A stretch of 64,000 nt of DNA, taken from assembly GCA_949825045.1 (NCBI GenBank), contig OX463818.1, forward strand, positions 34,054,906-34,118,905, written 5' to 3'. The notes below the pieces were generated by a model. That model was not told the origin of the DNA and made no database searches. It saw nothing but the letters and a program-made list of their open reading frames with translations. Source of the stretch: Argyresthia goedartella. Lineage: Eukaryota > Arthropoda > Insecta > Lepidoptera > Argyresthiidae. A program made the position numbers and the translations under genes. Positions 22,911 to 34,915 of this stretch are shown piece by piece. Every line of letters begins with the position of its first letter. Position 1 is the first letter of the stretch.

Positions 22911-25030
22911 ATTAGACATGTGTTCACCAATCACAACAGCCTGACAACGGTTCGAATGAGAATTTCGAAATTCGAAATACCTTTGTCTGCCTGAAAGGTG
23001 CGAATGAGAAAGCGCTGTTTCAAAAATAGGGTAAGAATGTATATTTCATTTAGAGCATAAGTCATTTGACGTGATCTGTTTGGCGCTAGGTAAACTAGGC
23101 ATTTATATGCCCTCGACATTTTACTTGTGTTCTGCGAGTTCATTTTAGCACTAAACTTCACCTGAGTAGAATTAAGCAGTGTACCGAAAATAGGGTACAT
23201 TTGGCCACACTGGCCACATCTTTTGCAAATATTTTCTAACTTTGGTAGTCTATACCTACTCTATTATATAATAGAGTAGGTATAGACTACCAAAGTTCTT
23301 TTCTCGTCTCTTCTTGTCTCGTACATACGAAGAGTCTTATAAATTCGTCGTAATAAATATGTCTGAGAATATAATTTTTCGCCCGCGACCTTTTTCCGCT
23401 GTACTGACCCTTGCTTCATTTTCCTGCCTAAAGTTCTACCAACTTTCTGAATTATTTACAAGTTTCCTTCGGTAAACGATTTATGGGTTGATGCTGGTGT
23501 TTTTTTCCAACATAAGTAGTTATAGTTTGCTAAACATTGATTTATGATAATTATAATGTCTGATATATTTTTAAGTACTGAGTGAAGCCCGTTCTTCGGG
23601 GCGCCATTGGAGCGTGGCGATTTGGAGAATGAGTGAGGACACCTACGTACCTCATTCGCCAAATCACCACATACACCTGTACACACTCTATCAAAACTGC
23701 GCCTGCAGATACAACTATACCAATTTTGTCCTGCACCCGATGACGGGCGGACGGTGAACGGTGCGCGCGCAGTACAAAATAAGTTCAACAGCGGTGTTTG
23801 TAGGCGCAGAGTTGTTAGATGTGTGTCCTCCTTATATATTATATTTTTTGTTGCAAAAAAATGGAATTACCCATGCCCAGGGGTCAAGACCTCCCTGCGG
23901 GTCCCTTCACATTGAGCGGGCATCAGCTCGTGTAATATACGGACTAAAAACAACCCCTTTATGTGTTGTGTGGCAGTTATCGATACAATCGATTTGACTG
24001 GGAGCCATCGCCTCGGTATATGCTGAAGGTTTTCTACCTGCAAATTGCCCATTTGGGCGATTTATATGAGTGTATAATATATGGGAGGAATTTGCCTGCT
24101 TACCCGATTTCTACGAGCGGACATTAGCGCATAGTCAAAGGGCATGATAGCGGCATGTTAGGGGGGCAGATGGCCCCCGCTATGTACTATGAGAAGTGTC
24201 CACCTTATAGGACAGCTACAGAGCTTCTTATAGAGTATGTCTCAAAGAAGAGCGCAAATAAGTTTAAGCACAGAGTTTAAGAGTTACCGACAAGGACCTA
24301 TTCAGTAACGTGATTTACTAACTACATTGTCTACTTTACGTCACAATGCGTTACATCACAATCCAATGGAAGCGCCTCACGAGGCGCTACTCGTTAAGGT
24401 CTCTTCTTCTGTCAGTACCACCCACCAAGCCAACTAGACGCCTATCGTGTTACCGTATACAGGATGTTTGGAGTATGGTATGACATTTTTTTTCCGGGGA
24501 GTAGAGGGGGTTATAGTGAACACATTTCTGCTTTAAATTCGAATATAAAGGGTATATGTTTTTCTTCTTCTTCAGAGTTCTTAGATAATTAGCCTTTCGC
24601 CAGACCGAGCCTACACCCGCCCGCGTTTCACCGTGATTTGTTGACAAAACAATAAGGAAATACTTGATGTGTGGCCATTAGAAATTAATTCTTACTAGTC
24701 TTTAATTTTAATCAGCAGAATTCAGAAATCATTTACATACATTGACTATTTACAATTTAATATCTTTCGAAGTCCATAACTTTACTTATTTGTGTACTAG
24801 TTGTTAAAAAATATCACTTATTTAGAAAGGCTACTTCGATAATAAAATGGCAAGAAAACTCTGGGTAGGCGCACCGAATGCACCTATTTCGTGTATCAAT
24901 CGGGGTCTTAGAGCAAAATCGATACTGTCCACGGCAAGCTAAAATCTTAATCAGCGAAAAACTATCACATCATCATTTAATCATGTTTTATCCCTTAAAA
25001 CCACGTTAAAACACGTATGTCGTAGTTACT
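22910..25030. other. No gene recognised; one perfect palindrome
   Basis: Contains the palindrome 23238-23297 and an 8-bp-arm hairpin AGCGCCTCACGAGGCGCT near 24371. A frame at 23788-23456 has no recognised motif. Confidence 0.5.
23238..23297. repeat. 60-bp perfect palindrome without spacer
   Basis: AACTTTGGTAGTCTATACCT... is exactly self-complementary from 23238 to 23297 with its centre between 23267 and 23268. No similar sequence was noticed elsewhere in the window. Confidence 0.95.
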
Positions 25031-25289
25031 TAAGTTTTCCATGAGTAAATAATACCTTGGACTCTTTTACACACATTGATCTAGCCCCAAACTAGGATTC
25101 CCTGTATCTTGGGTATAGACAACGATACACATACTTATATATATACATATTATACGATAGATAAACAACTATGACTAGGGCACAAACATCCGTTGTCATC
25201 AAACAAATATTTGCCCCCACCGGGACTCGAACCCGGGACCCTTGGCTTCGTAGGCAGGGTCACTGCTGACTCGGCCATTCGGGTCGTCA
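25030..25289 (-). mobile_element. tRNA-derived SINE (family 3)
   Basis: The minus strand starts ACGACCCGAATGGCCGAGTC (A-box region) and has GGTTCGAGTCC (B box), then GGGGGCAAATATTTGTTTGA and a body with CTAGTTTGGGGCTAGATCAA. The same head-to-body join, GGCAAATATTTGTGTGATGA, is in the plus-strand copy at 40450-40780. The tRNA-like head resembles a real tRNA strongly but continues into the SINE body. Confidence 0.75.
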
Positions 25290-26758
25290 AGAACTGAAAA
25301 TATTGCAGGTCCACATAGAAAATATTTGAATAATGTTGAAAATATGAATGAACATAGCAGTGCCAATTTTGCTTTTCAATAGCGGTTAGTACCAAATTTT
25401 TATTTAAAGTACTAGGACAGTGCCACGTTTGCACCTAAGCACGGCCATATTGGAATGGGGATTTACTATGGACAGTCAGCATTATAGTAGGATTTTTTTA
25501 TCATGTGCTAATATACTTATATAAGACAGTTATACATTTAATATTCGGAGTGGCGTTTGTGTTGCCGGACCGAACGGACGTGTCCCCCCGAGATCTCCCA
25601 AACGCATTTAAACAAACAATAGTTTTCATCCCCGGCGCGCGCCTTTTGTTCTGCCTCCGGAGGCCCGAAAACGAGCCTGGCTTGTACCGCGTGTTACTGT
25701 AAGGGTTACCTGGGGAATGTGCGTGATCCATCTAGGCACCCCATCTGTGCAATACCACGCATTTCAGTGATTGTGATGATACTAGTGCGGTCAAGTGTAA
25801 TGAATGCCCAGAGAACTGCGCGATACTCTTAGGCATCCCATCTGTGCAAGCCCTAGAATTTATTCTAGGCCAGGTGCACGTCTGAGCCACGCAGCGACAG
25901 GCCGGCAGCGAGCGACGCCTACGCAACACACCCTCAACGCTACTGCCTCCACCACCACCGCCGCTAAACACACCAACCTGGTGAGATCATTCCGATTAGG
26001 ACATCATTGATAGTGATTACCTACCTCTAACTTTATTTCTCTCAGCACCACTCGCCGCCTGACAATAATAAACCACCACTTACCGCGGCCGCGGTCGCCC
26101 CTATTGACTAAGGCATAATCACATTTATAGGTGCGTCATAGGCAGGATATAACAATTCCCTACCTACGCAATATCAAAATCAACTAATAAAACATTATTA
26201 TAGCTACATATACTTATATTGCTTTGCCTGAAAATAAATTCGAGATAATTCTCCTCGAGATTTATTTTCTCCTCATCTTCGAAAGACCATTCAAAACAGT
26301 CATTAACAATAACCATCCACTAAACCCTGAAACTCAGTGAATAAGCCAACCCAAAACTTAACAATCCTAGAATTATTTTTATGTAGCTAAACTGCAAATA
26401 TACTAAACCCGACATTAAACAAAAACTAAACAAGTGCAGGTCATAAAAATGCCATCTCACCAAACTCCCAGAAACTAGACAAAACAATTGACTGCTATTT
26501 AGGAACAATTGAAAAAGCTTCGAAGCACAAAAGGCTCACAACGTTCCCTCACACATCTGGCACCCATTCTATGGTGTCAGCCCATCTTGGAAATACCGGG
26601 AAACATAAGAATAAAAATAGATCGTAAAAAGCCAAACAGCGTCTCTCATCATACCGGCCGTACACCTCTTAGAAACAACCCACACACACACATTCATATT
26701 AGCTAAAATACCACGAGGCTTTCTCCTGTAGTAATATCTCACAATCTAAACTCTACCA

Positions 26759-27040
26759 ATGCCCAGAGATGGAAACTGCCTGTTCCATTCAATTGCAGAC
26801 AAAATCAACCATCTGTTTGGAGCGACATTCAACCATACCCACATCAGAAGCGACTTAGCTAGATACGTGGAAGCTAACAGCAATTATTCACGCATCAAAC
26901 ATGCGATCGACGCACCAAACGCAGAAGCTTTCACTGAGTACATAAAAAATCTCCACATACAGGGCACGTGGGGCGGTGAAGAAATTATCATAGCAGCCGC
27001 GGAGTTCTACGTAATAAGTGTAGCGATCCATCATACCTAA
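26759..27040 (+). pseudogene. OTU cysteine protease-like segment, copy 1
   Basis: 93 codons from MPRDGNCLFHSIADKI. Asp4-Gly-Asn-Cys7 is the OTU catalytic-Cys signature, and GTWGGEEIIIAAAEF is the conserved helix in the middle of the fold. It stops at VAIHHT, before the C-terminal catalytic His region, so it is truncated. The real start may lie upstream, since the first Met sits directly before the motif. OTU enzymes cleave ubiquitin chains; activity of this piece is unlikely. Confidence 0.65.
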
Positions 27041-27459
27041 ATACAAAACTAAGCAGGAACCTACCCAATAATAGTAAAACAAAACATAACCATTTCTAAC
27101 TTTATCCGGTCCGACAAGCCCACAAAAATAAAACAATAATGCAAGCCCGTCTACTACATAACTGCATATTCTGAGAAATAGCGAGAAACAGCAAACAATT
27201 GCACATCATAAAAGGATCATTTCACCATCTTCCAGAAAACAGGCAATTAACAAAAGACTTCCACTGATGAACAATAACAACAATAAAATCGGAGACTTTT
27301 TGTCCTAAGCGGCTCTCTACCGAGAATAAGGTCGCACGAAGATACGCACAAACTTTGACAATCGCAACCCGTACGATCTGTTAATCGTAGACAAAGGTAG
27401 TTCAAATAAATCACGCTATATCTAAGTTCTTTCTTTCAACAACATCCCAAGAACATAAC

Positions 27460-28030
27460 CTAATGGAAGCCTTACCAACGCTGAGATGGTAACTGCCTAT
27501 TCACCGCAATTGCTGACTAAATTAATCACCTATGTCAATTAACATGCAACCACACTCACATTCGTAAGGACCTAGTTAAATATGTAGAAGAAAACGGCGA
27601 TGAACAGAACAAAGCTCGCAATCACTGAGCCTGAAATCCTTAACAACTCACCACTGAAAATCTACGCAATTACGGTACTTGGGCTGGAGAGGAGATTATA
27701 ATACCAGCTGCCGAATACTTTCTACTTAACGCAACAATCCACCAGCAAAATACACCATCGCTCACATTCACGCCCAAGAATCCAGCGGATGCAGTGAAAT
27801 CTATCAACCTCAACGTCACAGGACACCACTACGACAGCGTTTACTTGCTTGAATCGCCAAATTTACCCACGGATCAAGCAACCGATAACCAAACTGATAA
27901 CACCATACTTTCGCCGATACTTAATGCAACACCCATGACCTCCTCAGGGTCAACCATAACATCAACAGAAGACATCCCAGACAACACCGGATATACGATG
28001 ATACGAAACAGCCCCATATTTAATATTTAA
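27460..28030 (+). pseudogene. OTU cysteine protease-like segment, copy 2
   Basis: DGNCLFTAIAD is coded at 27485-27517, followed at once by a stop and further frame changes. Then come RNYGTWAGEEIIIPAAEYF and, in a clean frame from 27794, NVTGHHYDSVYLLE with the C-terminal His region that copy 1 lacks, and a Thr/Ser-rich tail. Both halves resemble copy 1, so this is a diverged tandem duplicate or a second domain. Confidence 0.6.
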
Positions 28031-28059
28031 TATTTAAACCACAAGTCACATGCGAGCGT

Positions 28060-28285
28060 ATGCGCATTGCTACTTGGAAGGTTAGAGGATGCGCCGAAAT
28101 AACTAAAAGACTCAACATTGACGCGGAATTGACTAACAAAAACATACACATAGCCTATATACAGGAAACAAACATGATACATATGTCAAAACACTATCTC
28201 TGGTATCTGTATGCTCGCATCGGACAAGACGCTATAAAGAAATACAGGAAAAAGGAAATTATAGGAACAAACCTCCTTCACAATA
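28060..28285 (+). pseudogene. LINE AP-endonuclease N-terminus
   Basis: MRIATWKVRGCAEITKRLN then NIHIAYIQETNM. TWNVRG and QE are the first catalytic blocks of LINE endonucleases; here the Asn is Lys. It lies 30 nt after the OTU segment and is cut by the reverse LINE insertion at about 28286. Confidence 0.65.
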
Positions 28286-28795
28286 TTGCACACAAATATT
28301 TTAAAAGTTACATCAAAAGAAAATGCATGTACAAGGGCGAGCTTGTCTCTGAAAAGAGATTTCTTCCAGCAAAACAAGGCATTACAGGAATTGCTATCAT
28401 AAAAGGCAGTGCACGATAATTATTATAACTAAAATGCCTAGGAATAAATTAAAATATCTGTAAAATACAGATAGCAAATACGAAATAATTACCGATATAT
28501 ACATAAACCTTACATATAATAAAATAAATACAATAACTTTTACGAAAGAGACATGTAGAGCTCTTTAATATGTTTCTTAAAAGAAAAAAGAGTCGGACTG
28601 TCTCTTATAGTGCAAAGAGGTGCGTTCCAGAGTCGGACCGCCCGCAGGCTGAAGGAGCGTTTATACGCAGCGCTGCTATGCCGCGGAGTAGCTAAAAGTG
28701 AATAATTAAATATCATCGGAGAACTGCTCATGGCAAACTTAAAAGTAGAAAGACGAAAATTCTTATAAGAGACCCCATAAACAACCAGTGAATTG
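28286..28795 (-). mobile_element. LINE 3' end inserted in reverse
   Basis: From about 28795 downward: an RT C-terminus with SFSLRAVRLWNAPLCTI and LFSFKKHIKELY (to 28540), then the 3' UTR with the stem-loop TTTGCTGGAAGAAATCTCTT (28379-28360) and GACAAGCTCGCCCTTGTACA. The same order (LRAIRLWNAL, then stem-loop) is seen on the plus strand at 45315-46410 and 55993-56370. Confidence 0.75.
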
Positions 28796-29589
28796 GACGT
28801 AGTTCCAATACGAACCGTAAACGAAATCAAATATCTCGGCACATATATTACGGCAGGACATAGGACCCAATAAAAAAGAGGTGCCGGCAAGCCATATGCA
28901 ATTCCAAGGCCCTAATGCATTTTATAAAGAAATCCAACATAGACTGAAATATAGTGCGCCTGATTTACAAAATGGTCACTGCACTGTTTATAAAATACGG
29001 ACAAAAAGCGGCAACCCTCACTAAAGCAAACAGTTGACAGTCAGTATATGAACGCCTGATCCTCAGAGACATGTTTGAGAACGCCAGAAGCTATCCAAGA
29101 TACCACAAAATTCATGACTGACTACAGGACATAACGATATCCAAACGAATCAAAAACCACCGGATATGTTACTATACATATTCTGCGACGCCCACAACAG
29201 CACTTACTACACGCTCCATTCAAATACGAAGCAAGGAAGAAGAAAGCCGGCCGACTTATATACACCTGGAAAGATTTCCTTAAGCATGACATCAAACATC
29301 AAACACAGTTACTGGACAGAATCATCACACAACAGGGACGATGTCAGGATGGCCTAGAGGCAAATATACCGTATCCCAGAAACAGACAGCAAAAGCGAAA
29401 CTGGGAACTTACCGGATAACCCAAACGAACACGACTCAGGAAACTCAACTATTAACAATAACTGAAAATAGAAGGAAAACAAGAACTTGAAGAAAACAAC
29501 AGCTGCTCTCCAAATCCCACATCCTCCCCATTCCACATATCCTATATTGGCTTCAGGCTGAAGAGTCGGTCGATTGAATTCACTATCCT

Positions 29590-29720
29590 TCCCTTCCTAC
29601 AGAGCAGGTCATTCCGCCCCCCCTCAAAACTTGTGCCCTCTGGTATGCCGGCCGAAAGACCGGAACAGGTTTAGAACCCTGGCTGGAGAAGCACCATTCA
29701 TTCATTCATTCATTCATAAG
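29590..29720 (+). repeat. Retroposon fragment with CATT-repeat tail
   Basis: GGCCGAAAGACCGGAACAGG, AACCCTGGCTGGAGAAGCAC, then CATTCATTCATTCATTCA. A CCGG-centred short hairpin and a 4-bp tail mark it as a retroposon end. Just after it, TAAGACAGTTATACATTTAA also occurs at 25522. Confidence 0.45.
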
Positions 29721-29868
29721 ACAGTTATACATTTAATATTCAATTATCAATTTTAATCATTTAATCATCTTTAAATATTTTTAAACGTTAGCTCACCAAC
29801 ACGTAAGGTCTATATGTGGCTTACGTCGCAGAGATAGTTGTAAGCGTCATTTTAAGAGGCTAAATATT

Positions 29869-30378
29869 TTGACGTTTCCATCATTATATATTTACGAGGT
29901 AACTAGTTTTGTCAAAACAAATTCTAATCTATTTGATAATTATTTAAGTAAACGTCATAAATCTAAAATTCATATGCCACAACATAATACTGCTTTATTT
30001 AAAAATAATATCTATGGCATGGCACCTATTGTTTATAACAAGCTACCAGATACTGTGCGCAATATAGAACATGTAATACTATTTAGGAAGGAATTGAGAA
30101 AATTACTTATCAATAAGACATATTATACAATAAATGAATACATAAATGATCCAACAATATAATAATGATAATAAATATACATGTAATTATAGGTAGGTAC
30201 TGACTTATACTTAATTCAAAATACAGGGATGATTTGTCATAGAAAATGATTTAATGATGTTGCATGCACTTTATTCTTACTATAAAATATTTGTATGCCT
30301 TACGGCGAAACATAGCGATCTTCACCGACTGTAACAACCTAAACCTATGTTTGACAAATAAAATATTTGATTTGATTT
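29869..30378 (+). pseudogene. LINE RT C-terminus, 3' UTR and TTTGA-repeat tail
   Basis: A frame at 29869-30162 ends IYGMAPIVYNKLPDTVRN, FRKELRKLLINKTYYTI and NEYI, the end of a jockey-superfamily ORF2. About 200 nt of 3' UTR lead to ATAAAATATTTGATTTGATT. A reverse tail of the same type lies at 51158-51182. Confidence 0.7.
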
Positions 30379-30439
30379 GAACACAATAACATTTAATGCA
30401 GGAAAAAAAAACAATATGAACTGTTGTTGGTGTGTTGTA

Positions 30440-30600
30440 CTCTCTCAGTCCACTTTCCTTTCCTATCTGGGTTTGCTGGTAGAAATCTCTTTTATAGAGA
30501 TAAGCGCGCCTCTTGTACATATATTTTTCTTTGTGTTGTCTCTGTATGCTTGTTTTTGTGCGATAAAATATTCATTCATTCAATTGTTTCTTTTTTCTGT
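30440..30600 (+). mobile_element. LINE 3' end with conserved stem-loop
   Basis: GGTTTGCTGGTAGAAATCTC, stem TTTTATAGAGAT, AAGCGCGCCTCTTGTACATA, then TGTGCGATAAAATATTCATT. Same family as 14660, 46300, 56270, 58070 and 62335. Confidence 0.65.
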
Positions 30601-30904
30601 ATTTAATGAATTGTGCTGTTATGCTAAGGTTTAAAAACCATTTAACTACAATATCTAGAATATACTTTTAGTCTAAACTCTTGAATCGCTATCAGGTTAC
30701 GCTGAATCACATTGTTCTCTTCATATTCGTTATCTCTAGCTGCGGTAAGTAATTCAGATCATTCTAGTCCTGTTCTGTAGTAATTTTAATCGTCGATGTT
30801 CTTCCAATCAGCCCTATGTTGTCTTTCGTAAGTTGTCAATGTCCTTTAGTTTTTATTTTTTAACTAATACTTTATTATTTTCTTTGCGGCTACAGATAAC
30901 ACTC

Positions 30905-31420
30905 TCAAAAAACGAGATATTTCTCTTCAAAAGCGGTAGACTCCTGTATCTGAGAGATATTTTCTTCACCTCTTACCAAAATTGTATTGTTACCTCTTTT
31001 TCTGTAAAATCGTTTTGCTTGTAAAAATTGAAAGTGCCTGCTTCCAGGTGGACCTATGAAATCTTGTAGAGCTGTTTTCCAATTCATTGCATTGTTCATA
31101 TCAGCAACAGTTCCATAATTTTTGAAAACATCTTTATATTCGCCAGGTGTGAGAATTACCTCCCCTTTCTTTAAATCGTTTTCTATGTTTCCAAAAACCC
31201 TGGCAGGAGGTATGAAACAATGACCAGGAATAGGGAAAACAAGCTTGACTTCCTTGACATTAAGTGGCGCTTTGGATAGCCACGTGACGCAGACCCCTAT
31301 CATGAGACTAATTTTATTTTGTGCACTGCACCCATCTGCCAATAACCCTATAACTTCGATATTTTCGTTTATTTCAAGGTTGTTCAATCGTTCATAAACT
31401 GCCAAAGCAATTTCATTGGC
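30905..31420 (-). pseudogene. Transposon-associated ORF with DGCxxQNK motif
   Basis: 166 codons. IGLLADGCSAQNKISLMIG, then KLVFPIPGHCFIPPARVFG, then WKTALQDF and a final RGEENISQIQ. The Asp in a beta-strand-like stretch followed by CxxQNK, and a later GHxFxPxDR-like box, define a family of repeated ORFs common in insect genomes. I infer an RNase H-like nuclease fold, not proven. The frame begins without the upstream part and the GHxFxPPDR Asp position reads Ala. No partner gene is seen. Confidence 0.5.
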
Positions 31421-32675
31421 TCCTTTGCGGTATTAATCTTCTGTTTATACGTCCCCTAAGTAGTATAGTTTTTTTTTTTTGAGAAATTGTATAGTTTTTG
31501 AGAAATTAATTATTTAATTTTTAAATCGAGGAAAAATTTACATAATTTTCGCTACGGAAGTGACATAAACCAACCCGTAGGGTGGGAGGAGGGTGGTACC
31601 CCTTAAATTCCCCTCTCCGCTGGAGACCCCCTTCTTTGAGGTTATGGCTCTGTACGAAATTTCCGTAGCTCCGGCTAGGAAACCTGCAGCGTATCGACCC
31701 AAATTTTTTTTTATTCTTATGATTAAATGATGTTTTTATTAGCATGCGCTTTGATCCGCTTTTGCTTCTTCTAAGTTCCAACCTAACCTATAACCTTATT
31801 GAAATTTAGCCACAATAACCTACTCTAGATTTTTTGATTTAAGAAATATAATGATACTTGAACTCAGTCTTCACAGTGTTTTTTTTTTATAAATGGCAGA
31901 ATTGGGTGTCTTTGAATTTTAATTTTAATCGTAATTAGATAAAACCGAGTCTCCGGCAGTAAAAATGCTAAAATACCAAAAGACCGTAATGGAAGCTCTC
32001 CCCAACCCTCTAGGGGTTGAATACTTGCATCATTTCACTTTCATAGAGTAAAAATAAGAATGTGAATATAACCTGAAATTTGAACTAAATTAATTTATTT
32101 CTCGAAAAAAACTATACTTGGGGGACAGGGGAGCTCCAAATGAACCCCCTCTATTAAGATAATAATAAAACACGTGTGAACGATATCTATAGCCAACTCG
32201 ACACACGCGTTTATAGTAATGAGTAAGTTTATTTTTGTGCTTAAAAATATATTTGAATAATATCTGCTACTCGCATCCAACTTGTTTTGTTGTCTTTATA
32301 AAAAGCCGTAACAACATTGTTACTGTTTTCTTTGTCCGATCCTAATTTCAAGGATTCCATTGTCCTTTCCTAGCTTGTCTCGGATTTACTTCAGCTACAT
32401 AAACCTCCATTTTAATGTTTATAAACACTTACCAACTACCCTCGGTTTTCGAGAGGGCCTTTTAAAACTGTTAGATAATCAACAACGTCTCCTAACAAAA
32501 CAACTACGGCGGCCATCTTGTCCTACTGAAAATGGAGCATCCTCATTGGCTGAAATGGACTGAGCCACTTTTGCATATAAAGAGCTGCTGGACAGTGCCA
32601 TTTTTGCATCTCATGTCATTTTACAAAGTCGATTTTCTATGAGACAGTGCCAACATTGCAGGTAAACTGAAGCAA
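31420..32675. other. No gene recognised
   Basis: AT-rich. GACAGTGCCA followed by TTTTTGCA or ACATTGCA appears at 32593 and 32643, and a related form at 25409. No frame with known motifs. Confidence 0.4.
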
Positions 32676-32946
32676 TACCAAGACTTGTTTTAAGACGTTC
32701 ACGGTAATTTTGCGGTTCAAATTAGGTTCCTAATTTCAATCGGCTTATGACGTTGTGGTAACCCCCTTTTCCGATTCAAATTAGGTTCAAAACAAGAGTA
32801 TCACCATGGCGACCATTTCCATTCCAATTCGCCCTATAGGGCTTTATTAACCTAATACCAAGACTTGTTTTAAGACGGTCACGGTAATTTTGCGGATCAA
32901 ATTAGGTTCCTAATTTGAATCGGCATAAGACGTTGTGGTAACCCCC
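32676..32946 (+). repeat. Dispersed repeat with two direct half-copies
   Basis: ACCAAGACTTGTTTTAAGAC... to GACGTTGTGGTAACCCCC occurs at about 32676-32766 and again at 32857-32946. A reverse copy is at 39010-39225. No coding capacity. Confidence 0.7.
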
Positions 32947-33271
32947 CAGTTCCGTTTTTGCTTTTAGACCTGCCTACAGCTGCATCACTGTTTAGTCGCT
33001 ATCATAACTCATACATAAGAGTGTATTTGTTATGGTTATGACTGTTCTAACAGGCAGACATATTTTTCATATGAAAAGTTGACACGATTGGTTTGCATAC
33101 TTACTATACTTACTTCTATGATGATATGTGATTACATCATTATCCCTAGGTCCGTCTGCGTAGGGCCCGCTGTTAAGCAGTAGTGAACCCTTTATTTACT
33201 ACGTCGTCATTATCAGCCTATGTTGAAGGTTTGGACTGTAAACTATTGCAGATATATGAGAGTCCGCTCCG

Positions 33272-33556
33272 AGAGCTCCGTGGTCTAATGGGTTTCACGC
33301 TTGCTTCTCACACAGGAGATGCAGGTTCGATTCCTGACCATGTACCAATGAGATAATTAATTTATCTTAAGTACATTATAGTGATAGAAAACATTGTGAG
33401 GAAACCTTCATTACTGCGTAGCTGTGGCGATGGGCTAGCCCCTGTCACGTAAAATGGAGTGTTGAATAACTGGCTCAAAATGAGCACAATTGTGCCTCTG
33501 CCACCCCGTATGGGAAAAGGCGTGACGCTATGTTATTATGTTATGTTGTGTTATCT
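33272..33556 (+). mobile_element. tRNA-derived SINE (family 1), complete
   Basis: Head with A box TGGTCTAATGG (33281-33291) and B box GGTTCGATTCC (33324-33334), then a body including AGCTGTGGCGATGGGCTAGC and TGCCTCTGCCACCCCGTATG, and a TTATG-repeat tail. The same head, with a different body, is at 52870-53102 (minus); headless body pieces are at 19690-19870 and 37108-37255. Confidence 0.8.
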
Positions 33557-34350
33557 ATAGGAGTTTATTACTCAGTTCCTTTTACGATGCCCGGTAATAT
33601 AAAAATGTCCTTGATAGATATTTGCAGCTGCATTTTCATTGTTGCTCATAACTGTAACACATTTCAAACCATAAATCTTTTAACTTTTTTATAGTTTTAT
33701 CTTTGTTTAACTTTTGTTGCGTATACAGGGTAATTTGGTGTTATGTTGTGTGTGGAGTCTGTGTGGTATACTTAATCTAGGTACGTTTTTACTCACATAC
33801 AATTTTTAACAGCTAAGAAGGCTAATTGTATAATAATATTGTAGTTGAAATAAAACGAGAATTTGTCCATAAACATTTATTAATATAATTTATCATCCCC
33901 CACATTCCAATATAATTAATAGTACAATTAGCATATTCCATCAGGAACAAACAATGTAAGAAGCTACGCACAGAAGACTTTAGGCTGCAATACCATATAC
34001 CCCCTGTCCGAGAAAACATTCATTAAACATTTGCTTTATTTTATAAGAATTATGTTTAAGAATATTATTATAAGACTAAAGTTGCCAATCGCAGTTACAA
34101 GCGATTTTATTATAAAGGCTTATTATAGCGTCTTTCACCAAGTTTTCTTTAGATCGATATCCCTTATTGACTAACATTTATTTTTAAGTTATACATTTAG
34201 TTTTTTTTTTCTGTTTTGCATATCCAACTACTGCCTATCGACATAAGTTTACCACCAATTTTTATGCTACTGCTTTTTTAAATCGCTACTTTTAAACTAA
34301 CTTATCTCTACATACATACATTGCTATAGAATTAACCGCGCCGCGGCGAC
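33556..34350. other. No gene recognised; possible 3' flank of the knottin gene
   Basis: AT-rich. Minus-strand AATAAA motifs at 34035-34040 and 34106-34111 could end the neuropeptide transcript. Confidence 0.35.
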
Positions 34351-34354
34351 ACGT

Positions 34355-34520
34355 TCATTGGTTAAAACAAAAATATTAAACGAAATCGATTGGCCAAGAA
34401 CGCGTCACCGACTGCAGTTGCCGGGATCTGATTGGCCGAGTATAGCGTCAAGGCGTACTGATTGGGCAATAAGGCTGGGTGATTGCCCAACCGAGTAAGC
34501 GGACACTCAGCCAATCAGAC
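34355..34520. promoter_or_regulatory. Cluster of five CCAAT-type boxes
   Basis: ATTGG at about 34358, 34389, 34431 and 34461 and CCAAT at about 34513, spaced 30-50 bp, within GC-richer sequence 250 bp downstream of the knottin stop. CCAAT is the core bound by NF-Y. It may be a promoter-like block or a decayed repeat; no downstream gene start is identified. Confidence 0.35.
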
Positions 34521-34749
34521 AGAAGAAGAAATCAACGAATTCCAAATACAAATTTCAGATAAAACATTCGAAATTCAACACAAACACAAACAAAAATTCG
34601 TAAAAGATTAAAAGAACTTGATAGACGTAAGAAACGCAAGCGGGTCCGTGTTAACGCAATGTTACTCGTTGTCGGCGTCCGATGGAGCGGCGGTCATGTC
34701 GGCTGGCTTGAGATGGTCGCCGCTTCAGGGTCGCAGGTGACCTGGTGCC

Positions 34750-34915
34750 CTACCCCCACTTCTGGAACAGGCCCATACGTTGGCAGCGGCAGTTGGAGCC
34801 CCAGAGGTTGCAGCGGCAGGAGGACGAATGGCAGCAGTCTCCAGGCCTGTGGTCGCAGTTGCCGCCTCGTTTGATGCACGCTCGCCTGAAAACGTAGATC
34901 AGCGAGGAGGATCGT
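34750..34915 (-). other. Exon C of the knottin precursor: cleavage site, knottin and stop
   Basis: The proximal acceptor (CATTTCAG) starts the exon at 34915. A distal acceptor (CGTTTTCAG) would start it at 34885, in the same frame. The TAG stop is at 34752-34750. The knottin is coded by 34881-34753. The 3' UTR continues to lower coordinates; minus-strand AATAAA motifs at 34106-34111 and 34035-34040 are possible polyadenylation signals, not proven. The plus-strand frames across this exon are antisense shadows. Confidence 0.9.

Larger units (their letters stand above)
25540..29560 (+). mobile_element. LINE remnant encoding OTU-protease-like segments and an AP endonuclease
   Basis: A GC-rich leader (25540-26000) holds two similar blocks (GGCACCCCATCTGTGCAA, GGCATCCCATCTGTGCAA). 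Two OTU-like segments follow (26759-27040 and 27460-28030), then an endonuclease start at 28060. RT is almost entirely missing; C-terminal remains run from 28795 to about 29540 (NEIKYLGTYITAGH and YKMVTALFIKYGQK). An unrelated LINE end is inserted in reverse at 28286-28795. OTU domains are known in some LINE groups; I cannot name the clade. Confidence 0.6.

Noticed and set aside
23456..23788. 110-codon minus-strand frame with several Cys
   Set aside because: No recognisable motif, no splice context and a poor cysteine pattern; probably chance.
25200..25289. Possible tRNA gene on the minus strand
   Set aside because: Good A and B boxes, but the head continues into a SINE body shared with 40450-40780.
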